Assembly (NCBI GenBank): GCA_964030785.1
Contig: OZ034969.1
Coordinates: 44,739,201 to 44,803,200, forward strand
DNA from: Siderastrea siderea
Lineage: Eukaryota > Cnidaria > Anthozoa > Scleractinia > Rhizangiidae
Length of the DNA stretch: 64,000 bases
Reading direction: 5' to 3'
Below are positions 35,401-47,113 of this stretch, one piece after another (the stretch's first letter is position 1; each line of letters begins with the position of its first letter). The position numbers and the translations under genes were made by a program. Below the pieces are notes generated by a model, which worked only from the letters and a program-made list of their open reading frames with translations, was not told the origin of the DNA and did no database searches.

Positions 35401-38334
35401 AATCCCTGCATTCTGGCCAGCGACAATGAGTATGCAATGCTTTTGAGGGAGTTAGGTCCAGTTTTTTCCTCTCGAGAAAGTGAGTTGGCTACCACAAGAT
35501 CATCACAGGCACGCCTATACTTTCTTCGAGAACTTCGAAAACATTTGCCATTGGACACTATTAAGAAAATCACGAAGGACAGCAACAAGCTCACAGCACT
35601 TAAAGGTTTTGATTGGCATCATGAAGACCAGAAATTGGTTGGCAAACTAAGCTTCGACCCTTTTGCTGGATTAACAAAGGGTTCAAAGGCCAAGATCGCC
35701 TTAGCAAGTCTCATAGATGAGAAAAATCAAGACCTACTACGAACTGAACTTAACTCCCTTCAAGATTCAGCTGACCAAAAGATCACGCTAGCAGCTGTGT
35801 TCAGCACATGGTTTTATCTGGTACGTTCAGTTCGAACACTTCGAGATTCTGAAGAGAAAGCCATTGATTTCATCAATGACGAGATAGGTACTTTGCCGTC
35901 ACCCTATGTTGCTCTTCTTCAGAGGGTTACTGGAAAAAAAGATTTCAAAGTTCGAGAACTTTGTCTTTCATCAGAGTCTTCTTCAACGGATGTCCATAGA
36001 GCTGCATTAATCCTGCATCTTTGTATACTTTTGACTTCTAGCTACAAGGAATCTAAAAGTACATATCGTGCCGCATTTCTGTCTTACCTTGTGAGGCCAC
36101 GAAGTTCGAAGGACACATTTATGTTGGCGTTACCTAACAACCCAGAGTGCCCATTTGAAACGTATCAAAACTGCAGTGAGAGAGATGTTTCCACAAAGAC
36201 ATGTTCGTGTGGAACATTGTTTGTTTCCGAAGAGCAGCGAGGTTCCTCAAAGTGTCCTGGGTGCCACAAGCAATATAGACCTGACTTAAAACGGGACATC
36301 AAAGAAATGACAGGCAAGCTGTCCTCATCCACAAAAGGTTACGTTTTAGTGCCACCTTCAGATGAAGAATCCTGCTGTGTGAGATGCTTGAGTCCTTCGG
36401 TTTTTCGTATACTTCATCTTTTAGTCCACGCAGCTTTCTATGGAGGAATTGCTCTGGAGATGTTTAATACTCAAACTCTGTCTGAAATCATGGTCAACAA
36501 AGATAAAGAAGACTGTGCTGCTGAAATTTGTTTTCAACATATATTAAAGGATCTTAGAGCTCTTTGTCACCTCTTAAACTGCCCCGAGGAAGAAGTCATC
36601 TTGCTCCTGCACCGTATTCTAGATGAAGCAACTTCCATCCTCACAAGTATTAGCCTTTGCACAACAGAAGAAATGAGAGCTTCATCGGAGAAGAAGTTCT
36701 CAAACACCATAGGTCCTCTGATTCATGAGTTTTGTGTTAAGAGAAAGGTAGCCATCCCCAGTTGCTCTGATTTTTTGACTGTAGCTGAACGTCAGATCGA
36801 AGAATGTGACAACCCCCAATATGCTGACGCAAATGATAGATACATCTACATTCCACGTCTTTTTCGAGCGACCAGCTCAAAAAGCTTTCAGAATTTGCGC
36901 GCATATTACATGCACCTACCAAAGAAAATCAAGGCGTGTCATCCACTTCTTGGGTTGTTTTTAGATTTCCATGCCCCTCTTCACCTGGTTGCACACCTAA
37001 ACAACTTTCTTGTCTGGACCAGAATGTTGGAGACTCAGCTGGGTAGAAAGATGAGCCGTATGGAAGCTTCTAAGATGTCAATTGGTGAAATTATCCGTGG
37101 TGAGCACAGTCCGAAGGTAATCACCACTGCTGACAAAGAAGGCCTACGAAATGCCTTTCAGAACTTCAAGACATCATGGGAGAAGGTCAGACCAGTCATG
37201 ATCAAAGCAGTGGGGCCGGATGTTCCATACATTACTGATATGTCCCCCATTTCTTTTTGCCTGGTAGAGAGAGAAGGTCAAGGACTATTCCTTTGCACTG
37301 CATTAGAAGTTCTCCAGGAAATTCAGAATGGCTTTGTGAAAAAGGTTCTTAGTATTGCTGCGAGTGGGAAATGTGATGGGCTTAAATTCTTTGAACGAGG
37401 AGAGGGCATAGCTGCTGTCCAGATGGTTCACTTACAAGACGCTCAAGAGAAAGAGATCATTCATTATCAATGGTCAAATGACATTCTGCGGCATTCTCAA
37501 CACAACACAGAGTATGGACAGGGAAAAGAAATCTTCTACGACATTGGAAGGATTGAAAAAGAAATGGCCGTTCGTTTCCTGCTGGGAAAGGCTTATCTGT
37601 CGACTGCTGATGGCTTACGAGAGTTTAGCTTTGCTAAAGAACTGTTTCATGCTTGCAAGGGTATTCTGGATGAGTTGGAAAAAATAGTCCCACAGCAGCC
37701 CCTAACAGAACATGCCAAGACTGGCGTACGACAGCTGAAGGATCGTAGCCTCAAGGGTGTGCAAGACCTTCTGGAGCACATGGAAATTGTTCTCTGTGTT
37801 CTGAAAAAACATCAGTTTGGAAATCCCAGTGAAACCCTGATAGAATTCACAGATCGGTGGCTGTCAGACTCAAGACCCTTCCCAAAGTCACTCCTTCCAG
37901 AACCCAGTAAGGCCCTATTGCTGACGCATGTTGTGGCACTTTATGAGTACCTTGAAGATATGCTGTCAGAATCTGCCGTGGAAGGGATCCATGACATGTA
38001 TCGAAATGAACTACCCGATGACATTAGGAATCAAGTGTTAAAGGGAATTGAAAACAGCACTGCAGGGTCAGACCATCTACCCCTTGAATCAATAACAACA
38101 GCTCTGAGTCGCTTCATCTTCCGCTATATTTCAGCCGATGACTCAAGACCAGAACCTGGACTATCACTACTTGAGCATATGTTAGAGCACTCCCTTTGGC
38201 CAATGGAGATCACAACAGAAAGAAAAGCTTTCAGCAAAGAGCAGTGGACGCAGGAAATCAACTCTGTCATCCCAGAGGGCCTTACGCTGGGTCATATCCA
38301 TGCTGTCCTGTCTCTTTATCAGAACCAATTAAAG
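26412..38334 (+). CDS. RNF213-like AAA+ E3-type giant, main exon
   Basis: A single uninterrupted exon of 11,923 bases (about 3,974 codons) follows the acceptor TTTTTATCTAG and ends at AAG|GTTGGT. Numbering from the upstream ATG at 26389, P-loop-like sites are ELPGTGKTES (about 905), GETGCGKTSL (about 1305) with Walker B VFLDEIN (about 1361), and GKPGCSKSLS (about 1636) with VVLLDEIGLAE (about 1706) and GISNWCLDPAKMNR (about 1744). These match AAA2, AAA3 and AAA4 of RNF213. The C-terminal third follows the RNF213 E3-shell order, for example FQHILKDLRALCHLLNC and LFLCTALEVL. The RING expected around residues 2785-2825 is absent. The later RZ-type finger is reduced to TCSCG ... KCPGCHKQY (about 3271-3297). 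Family role: dynein-like AAA+ ubiquitin ligase acting on lipid droplets and intracellular pathogens. The substrate here is unknown. Confidence 0.93.
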
Positions 38335-38507
38335 GTTGGTCATTTTTTTCTTTGTTTTGTTGTTGTTGTTTTTATCAACGCTTTTGTTATCTCTTTAATT
38401 ACTATCCTAATCTGAAAATGGTTTCCAAACAGAAGATGACGCCTTGAGTATTGAAGTACAACAATATAGTGTCTGTTTGTCGGTCCTATACAAACATCAT
38501 TTTGCAG

Positions 38508-38567
38508 GATGCCATTGACAAAAGATTTTACCAAATCCTATTTACGTCATTGTTTATTTATGCTTGA
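38508..38567 (+). CDS. RNF213-like gene, probable last exon
   Basis: After the donor at 38335 the next good acceptor is CATCATTTTGCAG at 38507. In phase 0 this exon gives DAIDKRFYQILFTSLFIYA and a TGA at 38565-38567. The giant exon already reaches the point where vertebrate RNF213 ends, so a short tail is expected. The alternative is failure to splice at 38335, which adds a different 26-codon hydrophobic tail ending at 38415. Confidence 0.5.
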   Translation, partial: DAIDKRFYQILFTSLFIYA

Positions 38568-39339
38568 TCAGTGGATGTACTTTCGGAGTTTGACTCATAA
38601 ACTACAACAAGAACAATCCATTTCGCGTGGCACAAACATTGGAAGGCATCTACGACAGATTTCCACTGGTCTTGTTTTTTTTTTTTTGCCTGGTTTTACC
38701 TGCTTTCTATATAGGCTATATTCTTTTGTCTTTTCTGCAATCCTCCTCTACCTAACTCCTGAGCCGCCATGTTTCTTCTTCCCATTTGGTACCAAGTCAC
38801 GCACATTTTTGAAGGGTGCTGAAGATGGCATTTTTTCGTAAGGAGACAACCGCTTCCACTGTTGTCCCCTTACTCGCGGGGCTAGGTGCTGTACACTAGA
38901 TTTTCTCAGCAGTTCTTAGCTCATTTTTTAAACAGAAGGCTGTTTGTTGAAACATGAGTACTTTGTGAAGAGCCACCTTAAATTATGTGGAATGTAACAT
39001 TAAATAACAACCTCATAGATCCACTTTATGGTCCATTTTATACGTTGCTCAAGGATCCGCGTGTGTGGTCTACATATCAGTTTGCTTTCCTTTAAGGAGC
39101 TTCTCTTAGGTCTTGAGGATTATGTAGCTGAACATTTTCTTGATGAGGGACAATATTGGTATGTCTTTCAAGTTGCCGTAGTTTACAATGCTCCCTTTTC
39201 TATAGCAGTTTATCGATAACGCCCGTTTCCATCTTATCAATTGGTTTTTGGGGCATGCACGTGCAGGTAAGGGTTATTCTTATATTCCCGCTACGGACCT
39301 TGATCCTGTCCTGCATGCACTCAGCTAAAAACCTTTAGA
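38568..39339 (+). other. Probable 3' region of the RNF213-like gene
   Basis: No domain-bearing frame. An ATTAAA hexamer lies at about 38999, but I cannot place a cleavage site. An AGCCACCTTAAA fragment at about 38972 resembles the end of the TTAA elements in the upstream intron. Confidence 0.3.
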
Positions 39340-39935
39340 CTATTCCATCTTGGTTTGGCCTGTCCCTTTCTGTTTAAGGCAGTGGCAAAACGTTGACATT
39401 TCTTCTTCAGCAAAGCTATGGTCACCCTCCAGCTTTTGCAGTACGGCTTGTATTGCCTCCTCAGTAGGTAAGTATGCACCGCGATTTAAAGCTATGTCCT
39501 TGTTAATGGATGAAGGTTGAACTCTCTTGGTCACTAGGTACTGACAAATACAAAATAGGCGTTAGTGGTAGTCTATCTTGTGGATCTTGAATATATGCTT
39601 AATTCGCAGTTGTGATTCCCATGTGTCCACTTCCATTCAAGTTAAGTATCTTCTTGGTGACTTCCCTCCTCGGGCTATCAGCCACATCTTTTTTTCAAGA
39701 ACTGGTGTATTGCTGTCTCAATTGGTGCTTACATCTTAGCATTGTACACGTCAGAATCCAGGGTTTGTGGAAATAAACTTGACAACCTAGCCAGTTTTGT
39801 TGACAAAACAGAAGCCTGTCGCGCACACAAAAGATTCCTAAACCTTGCTTCTGAACGGTCTTCCGTGCATTTAATTCTCGCTGGATGTTGAAACCGATCT
39901 TTTCCAATGACTCTATAGAATCTTTTGTTCAAAAG
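39340..39935 (-). pseudogene. Degenerate coding-like remnant, family unknown
   Basis: Minus-strand protein-like pieces appear in different frames. One reads NKRFYRVIGKDRFQHPARIK and LSTKLARLSSLFPQTLDSD (39932-39729). Another reads NKDIALNRGAYLPTEEAIQA and ends KQKGTGQTKME (39534-39340). The composition looks like once-coding sequence, and a TAA interrupts the second piece upstream of 39534. I do not recognise the family. It could be a transposon relic or the degraded end of a host gene. Confidence 0.3.
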
Positions 39936-41240
39936 CAGATTTTATGGTCCTTTTCATGGAGTTTTTTTCTTTTTCACATACCTCTTATCTCTGGGCATTA
40001 GTCGAATCCGTTCTCAAAGAAATTTGTTGCAAGTCGTTGTTGAATCTTGGTCCTTCTGCGAATGCATGTGGTTGTAACCGGAGGCGAAATGTAAATACCC
40101 CAAGGACAAATGCTCTTCTTGTTCCACCAGCAATGTCCTGGTAAGATGTAATATAAACTAATTGCGATTTTGAGGCAGCAATTCTGCATTATATTGTCGG
40201 TAAGTTGGAAGAAAATATTATCGCTACCGAGCTCAATGCGGAGAATATATTTTATTTGAAAGATAAATTCTTGCAAGTCGTCAAGTGTTGAACGTGAATG
40301 TTAGTACGCGTAATCAAATCTTTGTTTTGCAGAAAAATTATCAAAATGTGAACTTTCCTCGCCATAAATCAGTGCTTGACACACGGTAAATTCGAAATTT
40401 CATCTTTGTGTAGTTTTCTTAAGTGTCAGACGTCTACAAAACAAGTGAAATAACGCAACTCGAAGAGCTTTCTGTTCAAAACATGATTGCGTGATTAGAG
40501 CGCGCACATCACCGCGACCAAAACAAAGTGTTTAAACAAATGAAAAAAAAAACGCAGTAATCCTTACCTTTTCGACAAAGTGGATTCTAAAGTTTTTAAA
40601 AACGCTTTGCTTTTTATATCTTTCAAACCACAATGCTTGTTTTGAACGGGAGGAGCCTAACAAATACGGCGCTTAATTTTCAACCAATCACTGGCTCGCT
40701 TTTGAGACGTCAATAGGTAGTTATATTGACGTCTCAAAAACAATCGAAAGAAATTGAGAATCGTGAGACTAAGCAATATTACGAGGAGTTTGTGCCAAAT
40801 ATGAAATGGAGAGCAGGCAAATAAATTTGTGATGCTAAAAAGATAAGATAAATGAAACAATGAAACTGAATTGATTAACGAGACACTGACAAATGACGAT
40901 ATTTGTAAAACCCAAGTTCGAAAGTGGAATTATTTCACCCATGAGTTAGGTTTTCACAATTTCCGAAAAGTTCCTAAAGTAACATCCCTCAACCCCCACC
41001 CCCCTGAAGTCACGATAACTTTGGTGGTTGCCAAAATTTTCCTGGAAGTATGGACCACAAAGCCAAAGATATCGAAACATAACTTGCTAAGATGGTGGAG
41101 GACGCAAAGCATCGTATTCTGCACAGGGAAGCTACCCGTATTACAAAGTTTTTGTTGCCAAAAAGTAGCAACTGCCTGAAAGTAGCGACAGTAGAGGGTG
41201 ACGAGGCTCGTTCATTTGAAACCTATATATAGATTTATAC
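39936..41240. other. No gene seen; palindrome at 40700-40737
   Basis: TTTTGAGACGTCAAT and ATTGACGTCTCAAAA form a perfect inverted pair at 40700-40737. A related, degraded copy is at about 12388-12428. Nothing else is supported. Confidence 0.5.
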
Positions 41241-41381
41241 TTCATGGTTGGTGAGCGCGTACGATTTTTATTCACGAGTTGTAAAGAATCGCAAACGAAC
41301 GAGTGAGCTGAGCGAACGAGTGAGTTTGCGATTCTTCACAACGAGTGAATAAAAATCGTAAAAGCGAACTAACCATGAAGT
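41241..41381. repeat. Long palindrome
   Basis: CTTCATGGTTGGTGAGC ... TCGCAAAC is mirrored by GTTTGCGATTCTTCACAACG ... ACTAACCATGAAG. Arms are about 55 bases with a few mismatches around an AACGAGTGAGC centre. It is probably a small fold-back MITE. Confidence 0.7.
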
Positions 41382-41392
41382 CATTTGTTTAT

Positions 41393-42533
41393 TATATAAG
41401 TATTGAGACATTACAGCAGTTGCTTTTCAAGAATTAAGTACAACAGGTTTTCACTGTTGCGTAAACAAGCCACGTCACAACACCGGTTTCGTTAAGTTGG
41501 AGTATACAAATTTCAAATTAAACTGTACTTAAGAATTCTATCAAGTAATTGCTTTTAGACATTGTACTAAGGAAACAAAAAAAGAAAGCAGTTTATAACT
41601 CAATTCACAGCAAATCGCTCTTCTAACACGCCTCGTGAAAATTATAAAGCTGAAGCCCTTTAAAAACTTCTACAATACCGGGAAACTACCGTAACTTTTT
41701 CAAGACTTACCGATCTTTTCATAAACAGATTCTAAACCACCGAATCCCGTTTACAATGAAGGACAATTTCAGTTCAGATGAAAAGCTTATGAATAACTTA
41801 TGTTACTCGACCCGAGTTAAATTAACAGTATATACAACAACAGCGAATCATAGTTTGCTCGCCATTTCTCTGTACACGAAGCCGAAGCTGGGATAAATGA
41901 AGTGGTGGCGCCCATCCTAGTGCCCAGGCGTTCTCCTCCCGCTCACTCGACTCGACCTGGTGCGAAATGTTGTGACGTCACCGAAGGAGGTCCCCGGAGA
42001 ACCATTATATGCCATTCGGTGACGTCACGAAATTTCGCGCCAAGTCGTGTGAGCGAGAAGAGGACGCCTGGGTACTAGGCTGGGTGGCGCCGAAGCTGAA
42101 TTTTTTCTTGCAGTCTCAACAGATGTTGCAGCAGTTTTCATTTCTCACGTCGTACCCGTATTGCGATTAGTCTTCCCACTGTTTAACGAATTAATATTTC
42201 TTCGAATCTTTGAACTGTCCACCGACGAAATGTTTTGGTGTAGTCGTAAACTTGAAATGTTTACGGGGTCGTTCTGGGCTTCTCAGTTAATTGCATCTTT
42301 TTCCTCTTTGTACAAAGGAGGCGACTCCAGCGAAGCAATGAACAAACTGCAGTGGCGGGAAAAGCTGATGCGATTTTTTTCGCTAGTAAAGAATTTCGTA
42401 TGAGGCTTCTGATTGGACATACGATATTTTTTCACTGGTGAAAAAATCGTATGTCCAATAGAATTGCTTCATGACAGTGAAAGACGATTTTTACATTACT
42501 GCTTTAGAATGAATAAATCTCAATACTTATAAA
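41393..42533. mobile_element. Possible 1.1-kb element with inverted ends
   Basis: ATAAGTATTGAGA near 41397 is mirrored by TCTCAATACTTAT near 42520. Between them are the nested MITE at 41913-42082 and a hairpin at 42412-42459 (ATTGGACATACGAT with ATCGTATGTCCAAT). The boundaries are tentative. Confidence 0.35.
41913..42082. mobile_element. 170-bp MITE with 9-bp target duplication
   Basis: The left end is CATCCTAGTGCCCAGGCG. The right end read in reverse complement is CAGCCTAGTACCCAGGCG. Arms continue inward over most of the element to a mirrored GTGACGTCAC pair. The direct repeat GGTGGCGCC flanks both sides (41904-41912 and 42083-42091). A 9-base duplication is typical of Mutator-like elements. 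Confidence 0.75.
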
Positions 42534-42535
42534 AT

Positions 42536-43385
42536 AAATGGAATTTTCTTAATAACAGCTTTACAGATGGTGGTATAAAGCGAGTACTGCCTTTTTACAC
42601 TAATTCCCTTCAAAACAAATATATGAACTTAGTTTTTGGAATAATCACTGTTTGAGATACAACCATCAGAGCAAAGCTTAAATGTGATTTCAGTAGGAGT
42701 TTCCACTTGTTTTACTTTTGTTCAGGGTCTGCGAAATTGTCTTTCGTTTTATATGTTGCCGGAATATATTGCTTTGTCTTCTCTGTATTTCTTCTGGGTT
42801 TTGGCGCGTGAAACATGTTAGATCACTGAACTATTCTGATTCCTGACGGGAGTCGGCAAATTTCGTTACGTTTACCAGAACCGTCAGATGATAAAATTAG
42901 TCAGCTAACAGAACACTCGCGACGAACTGGTTGAAAAGGTAGGGCCACAAAACACCTTTTGCCTTAAAGCATGAATACTTAACAATTATTCTACGAGGGC
43001 GCGCCGGATAGCAGGGATAACCAACGAGGCGCGAAGCGCCGAGATGGTTTTAATCATTTGATATCCAGCAAGCCCGAGTAAGAATAATTGTTTTGTCAAA
43101 AATACAGCTTTAAGTGACTCTTTTCCTGCTTTATTTAGCTCAAAAAGACCGGAGGACTAATTGGCTTCCAGTCCAAAAATAAATTGTTTCAATGATTGAC
43201 AGTCATGACAAGTTCTGTAATGTCTTCGCGATCGAGCTGAATGAAAATGTAAAAACGTGAAAGGTCAGAATTGTGCAAAGAAAAAAAGCGCCAATTTCAA
43301 GCTTAAACACTCTCGGAAGGAGTTTACAAAAGTTAATTAACTTGATGGCTTGAAATTATTTTAAACGTGGATGTTGCTACAATTA
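42536..43385. other. No gene seen; repeat fragment
   Basis: A piece at 42985-43020 (TTCTACGAGGGCGCGCC) is a reverse-complement relative of 14795-14825 in the RNF213-like intron. Otherwise nothing is supported. Confidence 0.35.
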
Positions 43386-43389
43386 TAGA

Positions 43390-44530
43390 AATATTGAATT
43401 GAGGAGGATCCTGGGGATTCCAGCGGTTTTCTCGCTTGCCATGTGCGGCCACGTTAGTAATGCCGACATCTGGTTATTTTGGACCAGAACTGACGCTGGA
43501 GAGGCCTTATATGTAATTTCATTTCCACGGATCCGCTGGTGCTGCATGTTTTCTTTGTCTGCTGGATAGGACACTTCGTTGTTGTTATGAAGAAAATCTG
43601 ACAGAATGGCGGTGCTGTTCGAAGGATGGCCGTTTGTTGTATGACTCAATCTACTGATCAGACCTATGGCCGGTTACTGCCTTAATGTGTCTTGTTTTGC
43701 AGTTGTTTTCGGACAGGATGGTTGTTGGATGGATGGATGTTGATCTGAGGCAGTGGTCTGTGAGGTTGGGCTCGATGCTTCCTCGCTTACTCATGGATTT
43801 CAACATGTTGACTAGTGTGCTCGTTCCGATCGATTAATCGATACACTGCAATACCAAACTTGGTCTTCATCGGGGTTGCATTTTCGGCGTCCTGCTACTC
43901 ATGGCCTTTGGAAATGAACATCAAGTTTCGGATTCAGTTGGGCCAAGTATTTTTTGATGGTTTCACTGGACATCTTGGTGATTCAGAAAATATTTTCTCG
44001 TCAGCATCTGCATGCCCGCACTGACGATTTTTTGTCGCCGGCAGCGAACCGGGGAATCGCCTGTTGAGCTTGGAATACTCTACGTTTTGGGCAAGCATTC
44101 CAATCTTTATTTCGCGCTGATTTTTTCTTCCACGTCTTCGGAAGAAAAGCCAAGATAAAACCAAGCTGTTCTCTGCAGCTGAAGTGGGTTTTTGCTTTTA
44201 GCTGGACCAAGTTCCCCACTGTCGTACAGCGTCTGTATTTGCTCCTTGCAAATGCCTTTTTCTTGAACTATACCGACTATTTTTCCAGACTTTCGTAGTT
44301 CCTTAGTGAAGGCATCCAGAATTTTATTGACTTCTGGGAAAGCAGGGTCGGCGGTGATGCAAAACTGTTTACATCGCGGCGGCGAAGGAAGAAAGCGGTC
44401 AATGGTTGCACAGATTGATTTGAGCGAAGCTGTCTTGTAAAATCTGCCGTCTTGTTTTCTAGCGGAGGTGGAAAAACTCTTGAGACAAATTAAATTGCTC
44501 TTTACTCATTTCCTCTCTTGGTGTGGTAAA
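43390..44530 (-). pseudogene. Crypton-type tyrosine recombinase relic
   Basis: Reading the minus strand across several frames gives a collinear series: SARKQDGRFYKTASL, an ATIDRFL helix, ADPAFPEVNKILDAF, YDSGELGPAKSKNPLQLQRT, PGSLPATKNRQCG, SPRCPV, then the catalytic core NLTDHCLRSTS, HIKAVTGHRSDQ and SYNKRPS. These supply the Arg, His-x-x-Arg-like and Tyr elements of tyrosine recombinases. The order matches the Crypton-derived DUF3504 family (as in KIAA1958 and ZMYM proteins). Stops and frameshifts (for example TAG just after HRSDQ and TAA near 44130) inactivate it. It is single-exon in style, consistent with a mobile Crypton and not a domesticated multi-exon gene. Confidence 0.75.
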
Positions 44531-46680
44531 CTTTCTTCCCCCGGGACTTGAAAGCTAGTCTAAAAAAAGGGATACATGTAAACACCACGAGCTACAAATG
44601 TTGCCGACTAAAAATGTTTTATTTATACTAAATACTTAGCGTTGAATATTCTCATTCTGGTGGTTTTCTTGGTATTCCCGTTGGTAGCATTATCTACCTA
44701 CGTCGTTATGTCTGTATCTGTTTGTTCTTCTCCGAAGCGACTTTTGTCAGCCATTTTTTGCCCGGGGGCAAAACAAATTTTCAGTTTTCTTTATCGCTAA
44801 CGTGTTCATTGACCATATTTGGTCGGAGCAGGTATATGAGCAGATAATCTAGCTCCGTTCAGCCAATCAAAATGCTAGAAATCCAATATACCTAGACCAA
44901 TTTTTGATAATTTACAATAATTCACGGCAGTGGAGGTAAATACCTGCCACTCTTCACCGACACTGAGGTGAATAATTATTTTAGTCTATACCAAACCAAA
45001 TACTTCCTTTTTTCCGAGAAATGAGGGAAAACTCGCGCGCGAAATATAAAAGAATGCCGGGAGATGAATAGCAGATACTATCCCGAGTTTGAGTAGCCAA
45101 TCAGAGAGCGCGAAAAACACTATCCACTGGCTGGGTATGTAGTAATATGTATTATTCCGCGCCAGGAACAATTTTGATGTTCAGGATTCAAACATGCTTT
45201 ACTCGTTTTGTTCGCTGTACGTACTGCAACATTTTGGAAGGTGTAGAGTAAAAATGCGTTTTAAGCTGGAGTTTCGTTAAAAATCATCAGCGGTTGTTTA
45301 AGTTGCTGATGGAAACAGTCAGAAAATGAAGTAATTTGTACGAAATACAAGCTCAATAGCTAAAGCATCTACTGTGCCGAAAATCATGGGTTTTACCTCC
45401 GATACGGGCTCGGTGTTGGGGACTTTTAAAAGCAACCGCAACGGGAACGCGAATAGAAAATTTTACTCAATAAGAAAAGTTCAGTTTATTTAATCTACGA
45501 AAATTTGTATTTTTGACGAACTATCCATATGAATTTGTTATAACAAAGTTCAAGCTCAAAACTAATACAGAGAAAATTTACTGTTCTCCACCTGAAACTT
45601 TAAAATTTGTCATTTCGCGTTGTTCTTTGGCACAGAACGGCCACAAAAGGACAAACCTGCACAGGAGCAGATTAATACATACAGCAAACAACCTACCGCT
45701 ATAATGCGTATGAGCAGCTTGCTATTTGTTATTTACTGGTAAAGTAGTGGACTATCGGCCAATCAAAGGTAGGTTAAGCCTTTTGTCCAACCCAACGCAT
45801 TGAATTAGCTCGATGGATCGTCAAGGTCACTTCTTATCTACGGTTTCTGTCTTGCGAAGCGACTTGGCACATTTTACTTCTCCATGGATTGCATGCTAGT
45901 CGGTCGAACAGTTACCCCACCTCTCCAGCAGTTTGTTAGGATTCGCTGGTACACATTTATCAAGAGATAGTCTAAGGAATTGACCCAACAGGATGAATCA
46001 CCCACCCTCCCATGCCCAACGCTCTAATCACTACACCACCGCCACTCCACGACCGTTCAAGATACAATAGAAACTGCTTCCTCTCACCATAAATTATCTT
46101 TCATCTCATGATGTACTCATTTTCTGCTAGTCTTAATCAGGGAACGCTATTGATTGTTCAGCTATAGCCTATGTTTCCAGTTGTCTGATTGTGAGTTTCC
46201 GATCACATTGTTTCACTTAGAAGCTACCTAAGTGCCACCGTCGTGACAAGTTCGGCATAGTTCTCCCTTAGTGTTTCCTGAATGTCGAATTTACCATTCT
46301 CTCGGAGGATTCTGTGAAACAAGCATGCAATAAGTGTGATTTACATATTGTGTGTCATTTGAAAACGATGTGTGTGCCTTGTTGGGGTAAGCAGTGGTGA
46401 AGAGTGTCTGCGAGAGAAGCGCCCTAAATGTTTCAGAATGGTTTAAATCTTAGCCCTTGAACACGATGAGGGAACAAGGACCCTCGATTTCTCCTGTAGA
46501 TCTAACTTTGTTTACTTACTCTCTCTAAGAATTTTCCTTTGCACATTTCGGCAAAAAGTTTTGAATATCCGCATAAAAGGCATCCTGCGAGATTTTTCCT
46601 AGCATCATAAGTTATGTCCGGTTACCTGTACTGACGTCACAGCTGGGCTCAGAAAATGAGACGGCGCGAATTTGTATGTA
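44531..46680. other. Repeat-derived spacer, no secure gene
   Basis: 44930-45150 holds a repeat resembling 61390-61540 (shared CAATCAGAG and AAAAACAC ... CATCCA-like motifs). About 45960-46070 on the minus strand has a tRNA-like A-box segment (GTAGTGATTAGAGCGTTGGG), probably a SINE fragment. No coding exon is supported. Confidence 0.4.
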
Positions 46681-46683
46681 ATA

Positions 46684-47113
46684 GAAGTTGAATAAATTAA
46701 TAGAAATTGTATAAAAAATTCCTAGAAGAAATTTGTACTACTTGGGTCTGGCACAAGACGGGGCAAAAAGACCTACCCAAGTTCGCATTCTTCGTATCAG
46801 AAGACGATCAGGCTTGCGCGAGTCAGGTAAGGATAGAGTGACACTTCTCACGGTTGCAAAGCATGAGTATGCCCGGTCGTTCGCTTTTGTATTCTTTCAC
46901 AGAGCTGTTTACCCTCCTCTTTGGTTAGGTGCAAGGTTTACCAACGCTTGGCCTTGCCTGAGGGCATATCCGCGATATATTTTGCGATATTTTTTAACCT
47001 TGCAGATCTCTGAAGAAAAGAAACAAGCTCAAAGAAATCAAGCTGCAAGGAATAAGAAATCAACTTTGACGAGAGCTCAAAGGAAAAAAACCCTCGGCTA
47101 TAGCTTATCTTAG
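46684..47113 (+). CDS. Possible two-exon coding fragment, unrecognised
   Basis: A frame from just after TAG reads LYKKFLEEICTTWVWHKTGQ and continues to SEDDQACASQ, where a CAG|GTAAGG donor occurs (about 46827). A later TTTAACCTTGCAG acceptor (about 47006) restores the phase with ISEEKKQAQRNQAARNKK and a C-terminal TRAQRKKTLGYSLS ending at 47113. The two sites are compatible, and the lysine/glutamine-rich tail could be a protein C-terminus. No domain is visible and no upstream exon was found, so it may be a relic or chance. Confidence 0.25.
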
